Of a DNA stretch of 8,291 bases, positions 6,069 to 8,291 are shown piece by piece. A program made the translations under genes and the position numbers. The notes beneath the pieces are model-generated. The model did not search any database and had not been told where the DNA came from. It was given only the letters and a program-made list of their open reading frames with translations. This stretch comes from Firmicutes bacterium UBA7523. GTDB lineage: Bacteria; Bacillota; Dethiobacteria; Dethiobacterales; Dethiobacteraceae. The number at the start of each line of letters is the position of its first letter. The first letter of the stretch is position 1. The DNA is taken from the NCBI GenBank assembly GCA_002479415.1, contig DLMZ01000005.1, positions 295 through 8,585 of the forward strand, given 5' to 3'.

Positions 6069-6947
6069 ATGATAAGAAGCATGACAGGATATGGACAGGC
6101 AGAAAACGGGCCGGAGAGACTAGTTCGCCTTAAAGTGGAAGCCCGTTCAGTTAATCACAGATATTTGGATTTGGCGATTAGGATGCCCCGGGAAATTCAG
6201 GCGCTTGAAGATAAGGTTAGGAAAGCCATTCAGTCTGTTATTAATCGCGGTAGAGTTGATGTTTTTATCACCTGGCGTGAAGGTACTGATGAAAACGTCA
6301 GTGTAGTATTGAATCGGAAGCTGGTGCAGGCATATTATGATGCTTTGGTAGAGGTATCTCAAATATGCTCCTTGAATCAAAATCCAGATTTGCATTTAAT
6401 ATCCCGTTTTCCTGATGTGCTTAGTGTTGAAAAGCAACAACTTGATTTGGACGAAGCTTGGCGTGAACTTGAGCAGCCTTTGCAGCAAGCTTTAGACAGT
6501 ATGGTTCAACAGCGGGCGGAAGAAGGCCTGCGATTAAAGGAAGACTTTCTGATGCGTCTCGAAAAATTGGAGTGTTTTGCAGATAAAGTCGTGGAGCATT
6601 CTCCCATAGTAGTAATAGAATACAGAAAAAAACTGGAGGAAAGACTGCGGAGTTATCTTGAGGCGGAAATAGATCAGTCCCGGCTACTTACAGAAGCAGC
6701 AATTTTTGCCGACCGCAGTAGTATTGATGAAGAATTAACCAGGTTGAAAAGCCATCTTGCCGCATTTAGGCAGTGCCTGGAAGAGCCGGCTCCTGTGGGC
6801 AGAAAGCTTGACTTTTTAAGTCAGGAGCTGTTCAGGGAAATTAATACTATGGGCTCTAAAGCAAATAATTATGAGATTACCCGGCTTGTTATAGAAATGA
6901 AAGCTGAGCTTGAAAAAATTCGTGAGCAAGTGCAGAATATAGAATAA
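6069..6947 (+). CDS. yicC: YicC/YloC-family endoribonuclease
   Basis: YicC-family proteins are endoribonucleases; E. coli YicC is tied to degradation of the small RNA RyhB. The 292 residues match the usual family length (E. coli about 287). Family markers from N to C terminus: MTGYG (5-9), SVNHRYLD (27-34), NRGRVDV (59-65), a central helical region (about 125-205), then the conserved C-terminal domain with DRSSIDEEL (215-223), KLDFLSQELFREINT (246-260), GSKAN (262-266) and the ending EKIREQVQNIE (282-292). The first in-frame ATG puts MTGYG at its usual place; the ribosome binding site is weak (GAGTGG, 7 bases before the start). It is first in the cluster and corresponds to B. subtilis yloC by order. 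The RNA target in this organism cannot be read from the sequence. Confidence 0.95.
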   Translation: MIRSMTGYGQAENGPERLVRLKVEARSVNHRYLDLAIRMPREIQALEDKVRKAIQSVINRGRVDVFITWREGTDENVSVVLNRKLVQAYYDALVEVSQICSLNQNPDLHLISRFPDVLSVEKQQLDLDEAWRELEQPLQQALDSMVQQRAEEGLRLKEDFLMRLEKLECFADKVVEHSPIVVIEYRKKLEERLRSYLEAEIDQSRLLTEAAIFADRSSIDEELTRLKSHLAAFRQCLEEPAPVGRKLDFLSQELFREINTMGSKANNYEITRLVIEMKAELEKIREQVQNIE

Positions 6948-6989
6948 CCGAGATTACAACAGGATTTGTTCAGTAAAGCCAAATATCAC

Positions 6990-7019
6990 TTGCATTATTT
7001 CTGGGTTTTCCGTTATACT
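6990..7019 (+). promoter_or_regulatory. Internal sigma-A promoter before remA
   Basis: TTGCAT (6990-6995) and TATACT (7014-7019) are 18 bp apart, in the 126-bp gap between yicC and remA. Transcription would start near 7026, giving a leader of roughly 48 nt. This would let remA, gmk, rpoZ and coaBC be expressed apart from yicC. Confidence 0.65.
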
Positions 7020-7020
7020 A

Positions 7021-7058
7021 TTAGCAGAGTTTGTCAAATACAAGTCTTAGTTAGCAGA
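7021..7058 (+). promoter_or_regulatory. Direct repeat TTAGCAGA x2 in the remA leader
   Basis: TTAGCAGA occurs at 7021-7028, over the predicted transcription start, and at 7051-7058, touching the AAGGAGG site. The 30-bp spacing is close to three helical turns. RemA is known to bind clustered direct repeats, so autoregulation is conceivable, but two short copies could arise by chance. Confidence 0.25.
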
Positions 7059-7073
7059 AGGAGGCGTCATCTG

Positions 7074-7343
7074 TTGCAAATAAAGCTTATTAATATTGGC
7101 TTCGGCAACATTGTATCAGCAAATAGGATTATTGCTATTGTTAGCCCGGAGTCGGCACCTATAAAACGTGTTATTACTGAAGCCCGTGACAGGGGCATGT
7201 TGATTGATGCTACTTACGGCAGACGTACACGTGCCGTTATTATAGCGGACAGCGGACATGTTGTGCTGTCGGCTGTTCAGCCTGAAACAGTAAAACACAG
7301 GCTGCACACAAAAGAGACAACTGCTGCTGATGATGATGAATAG
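7074..7343 (+). CDS. remA: RemA-family DNA-binding regulator (DUF370; YlzA)
   Basis: In B. subtilis RemA is a ring-forming DNA-binding protein that activates biofilm matrix operons and osmoprotection genes. The 89-residue product has the family pattern throughout: INIGFGNIVSANR (6-18), SPESAPIKR (24-32), ARDRGMLIDATYGRRTRAV (37-55) and LSAVQPETV (65-73). Arg18, Arg50 and Arg51, reported as important for DNA binding in Bacillus-type RemA, are all present. Residues 79-89 are a polar acidic tail. The start is TTG at 7074, 9 bases after a perfect AAGGAGG (7058-7064); this gives the normal family length. The CTG just before it (7071) is in frame and less likely, and an upstream TTG (6966) would add 36 unrelated residues. 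It precedes gmk by 14 bp. In a non-Bacillus host the target genes are unknown. Confidence 0.95.
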   Translation: MQIKLINIGFGNIVSANRIIAIVSPESAPIKRVITEARDRGMLIDATYGRRTRAVIIADSGHVVLSAVQPETVKHRLHTKETTAADDDE

Positions 7344-7357
7344 AGCCGGAGGGTATT

Positions 7358-7975
7358 ATGGCTAAACAGGGTTTGCTCATCGTAATATCGGGGCCGTCAG
7401 GTGCAGGTAAGGGCACGGTGTGCAGAGCTCTTTTGGAACAGAATCCTGGATTGGTTCTGTCCGTGTCAAAGACGACTCGTCAACCCCGTGCCGGAGAAAA
7501 GGACGGGGTTAATTATTTTTTCGTTAATCAAAAAGAGTTTGCAGAGTCTATAAAAAAACAAGACTTTCTTGAATATGCACGAGTATACGGTGAATTTTAC
7601 GGCACCCCGCGCTGCGCTGTGGAAAAAATGCTTATGGCGGGCCGCGATGTAGTATTGGAAATAGATCCGCAAGGAGCTTTGCAGGTTAAGGAGTCGTTCC
7701 CTGCCGGGGTATTAATTTTTTTACTTCCGCCATCAGGGGCGGAACTACGCTCGCGGATAATTAACCGCGGAACTGAATCGGCAGAAAACTTAGGCCATCG
7801 TTTATCTGCTGCCGCAGATGAAGTTTTACTGGCACATCGTTATGACTATGTTGTAGTTAATGATCGTGTAGAAGATGCTCGTGATCGAATTAATGCGATT
7901 ATTCAGGCGGAGTCCAGCAGTGTTGGAAGAAATACTGACCTTATTCAGGCCATCACCGAGGAGGTTAAGGAATGA
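7358..7975 (+). CDS. gmk: Guanylate kinase
   Basis: Guanylate kinase phosphorylates GMP to GDP with ATP in the cytoplasm, feeding GTP, dGTP and signalling nucleotides. The 205 residues match the bacterial family. The P-loop is GPSGAGKG (12-19); the GMP-binding region includes SVSKTTRQPRAGEKDG (35-50), YFFV (53-56) and EYARVYGEFYGTPR (72-85); LEIDPQGA (100-107) follows, with Pro104 where Val is common; the lid region is LRSRIINRGTES (130-141). The ATG follows GGAGGG (7348-7353) by 4 bases. The stop codon overlaps the rpoZ start (ATGA), so translation of the two is probably coupled. Confidence 0.97.
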   Translation: MAKQGLLIVISGPSGAGKGTVCRALLEQNPGLVLSVSKTTRQPRAGEKDGVNYFFVNQKEFAESIKKQDFLEYARVYGEFYGTPRCAVEKMLMAGRDVVLEIDPQGALQVKESFPAGVLIFLLPPSGAELRSRIINRGTESAENLGHRLSAAADEVLLAHRYDYVVVNDRVEDARDRINAIIQAESSSVGRNTDLIQAITEEVKE

Positions 7976-8163
7976 TTTATCCTTCTATTGACAAGCTTAT
8001 TGATAAAGTGGACAGCAAATACACATTGGTTATCGCTACTGCTAAACGTGCAAGAATGTTAAAAGAAGATGCGCCGAGACTTATAGAGACAAAAAAAATA
8101 AAAGATGTTTCTATTGCTTTAGAGGAGATAGCCGAAGGGAAAATTTCATACGAGCGGATATAA
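7972..8163 (+). CDS. rpoZ: RNA polymerase omega subunit
   Basis: Omega binds the beta-prime subunit and aids RNA polymerase assembly and stability. The 63-residue protein has the short Firmicute form: YPSIDKLIDKVDSKYTLV (3-20), the core AKRAR (24-28) and VSIALEEIAEGKI (46-58). The ATG overlaps the gmk stop by 4 bases (ATGA). A GAGG site (7961-7964) inside the end of gmk lies 7 bases upstream. The gmk-rpoZ pair is widely conserved. Confidence 0.96.
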   Translation: MIYPSIDKLIDKVDSKYTLVIATAKRARMLKEDAPRLIETKKIKDVSIALEEIAEGKISYERI

Positions 8164-8189
8164 GCAATTTCATTTAAGAGGTGAGGTTA

Positions 8190-8291
8190 TTGCTGACTGG
8201 AAAGCGCATTGTCCTCGGCGTAACAGGTGGGATTGCCGCTTATAAGGCAGTGGAGCTTTGTCGATTATTCATTAAGTCCGGAGCTATGGTG
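8190..8291 (+). CDS. coaBC: CoaBC (Dfp), phosphopantothenoylcysteine synthetase/decarboxylase, N-terminal fragment cut by the window
   Basis: CoaBC couples phosphopantothenate to cysteine and decarboxylates the product to phosphopantetheine, two steps of coenzyme A synthesis. Only the first 34 residues are present, the start of the FMN-binding CoaC flavoprotein domain, with the signature GVTGGIAAYKA (10-20). The start is TTG at 8190, preceded by GAGGTGA (8178-8184), a near-perfect anti-16S match, 5 bases before the start. It follows rpoZ by 26 bp with no terminator between. A lone CoaC decarboxylase cannot be excluded from this fragment, but the gene order favours the bifunctional form. Confidence 0.92.
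   Translation, partial: MLTGKRIVLGVTGGIAAYKAVELCRLFIKSGAMV

Overview
The window reads as chromosomal DNA of a low-to-moderate GC Gram-positive bacterium (Firmicutes, most likely class Clostridia, Peptococcaceae-like). The basis is strong AGGAGG-type ribosome binding sites, several TTG starts, consensus sigma-A promoters, and a gene block in the same order as the Bacillus subtilis ylo region: rqcH (yloA), divergent yloB, yloC, remA (ylzA), gmk, rpoZ, coaBC. The species cannot be named from the sequence alone.

Left part (1 to about 1350) is accessory and AT-rich. It starts with what looks like the edge of a 57-bp tandem repeat (1-74). A minus-strand orphan gene for a small three-helix membrane protein (141-455) follows. 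Next is a minus-strand gene for a MerR/excisionase-type winged-helix regulator (740-1204), which has its own hairpin terminator (656-696). Between this regulator and rqcH lies an unusually dyad-rich stretch (1231-1306) with four CTACAT copies and overlapping inverted repeats; it looks like an operator array.

Right part (1353-8291) is conserved. rqcH (minus) encodes the NFACT-family ribosome quality-control factor and ends inside its own terminator hairpin. About 150 bp separate it from a divergent P-type Ca2+-ATPase gene. This spacer holds a promoter for each gene and a perfect 8-bp inverted repeat inside the rqcH promoter. After the ATPase come a sigma-A promoter, the YicC-family endoribonuclease gene, a second promoter, and then remA, gmk, rpoZ and the start of coaBC, which runs off the window. 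gmk and rpoZ overlap by ATGA. The block combines RNA turnover (YicC), a DNA-binding regulator (RemA), GMP phosphorylation (Gmk), an RNA polymerase subunit (omega) and coenzyme A synthesis (CoaBC).

I see no convincing new multi-gene system. The points most worth a second look are the 57-bp repeat edge, the operator-like array beside the orphan regulator, the dyad in the rqcH promoter, and a Glu in place of the usual Asp at residue 97 of RqcH.
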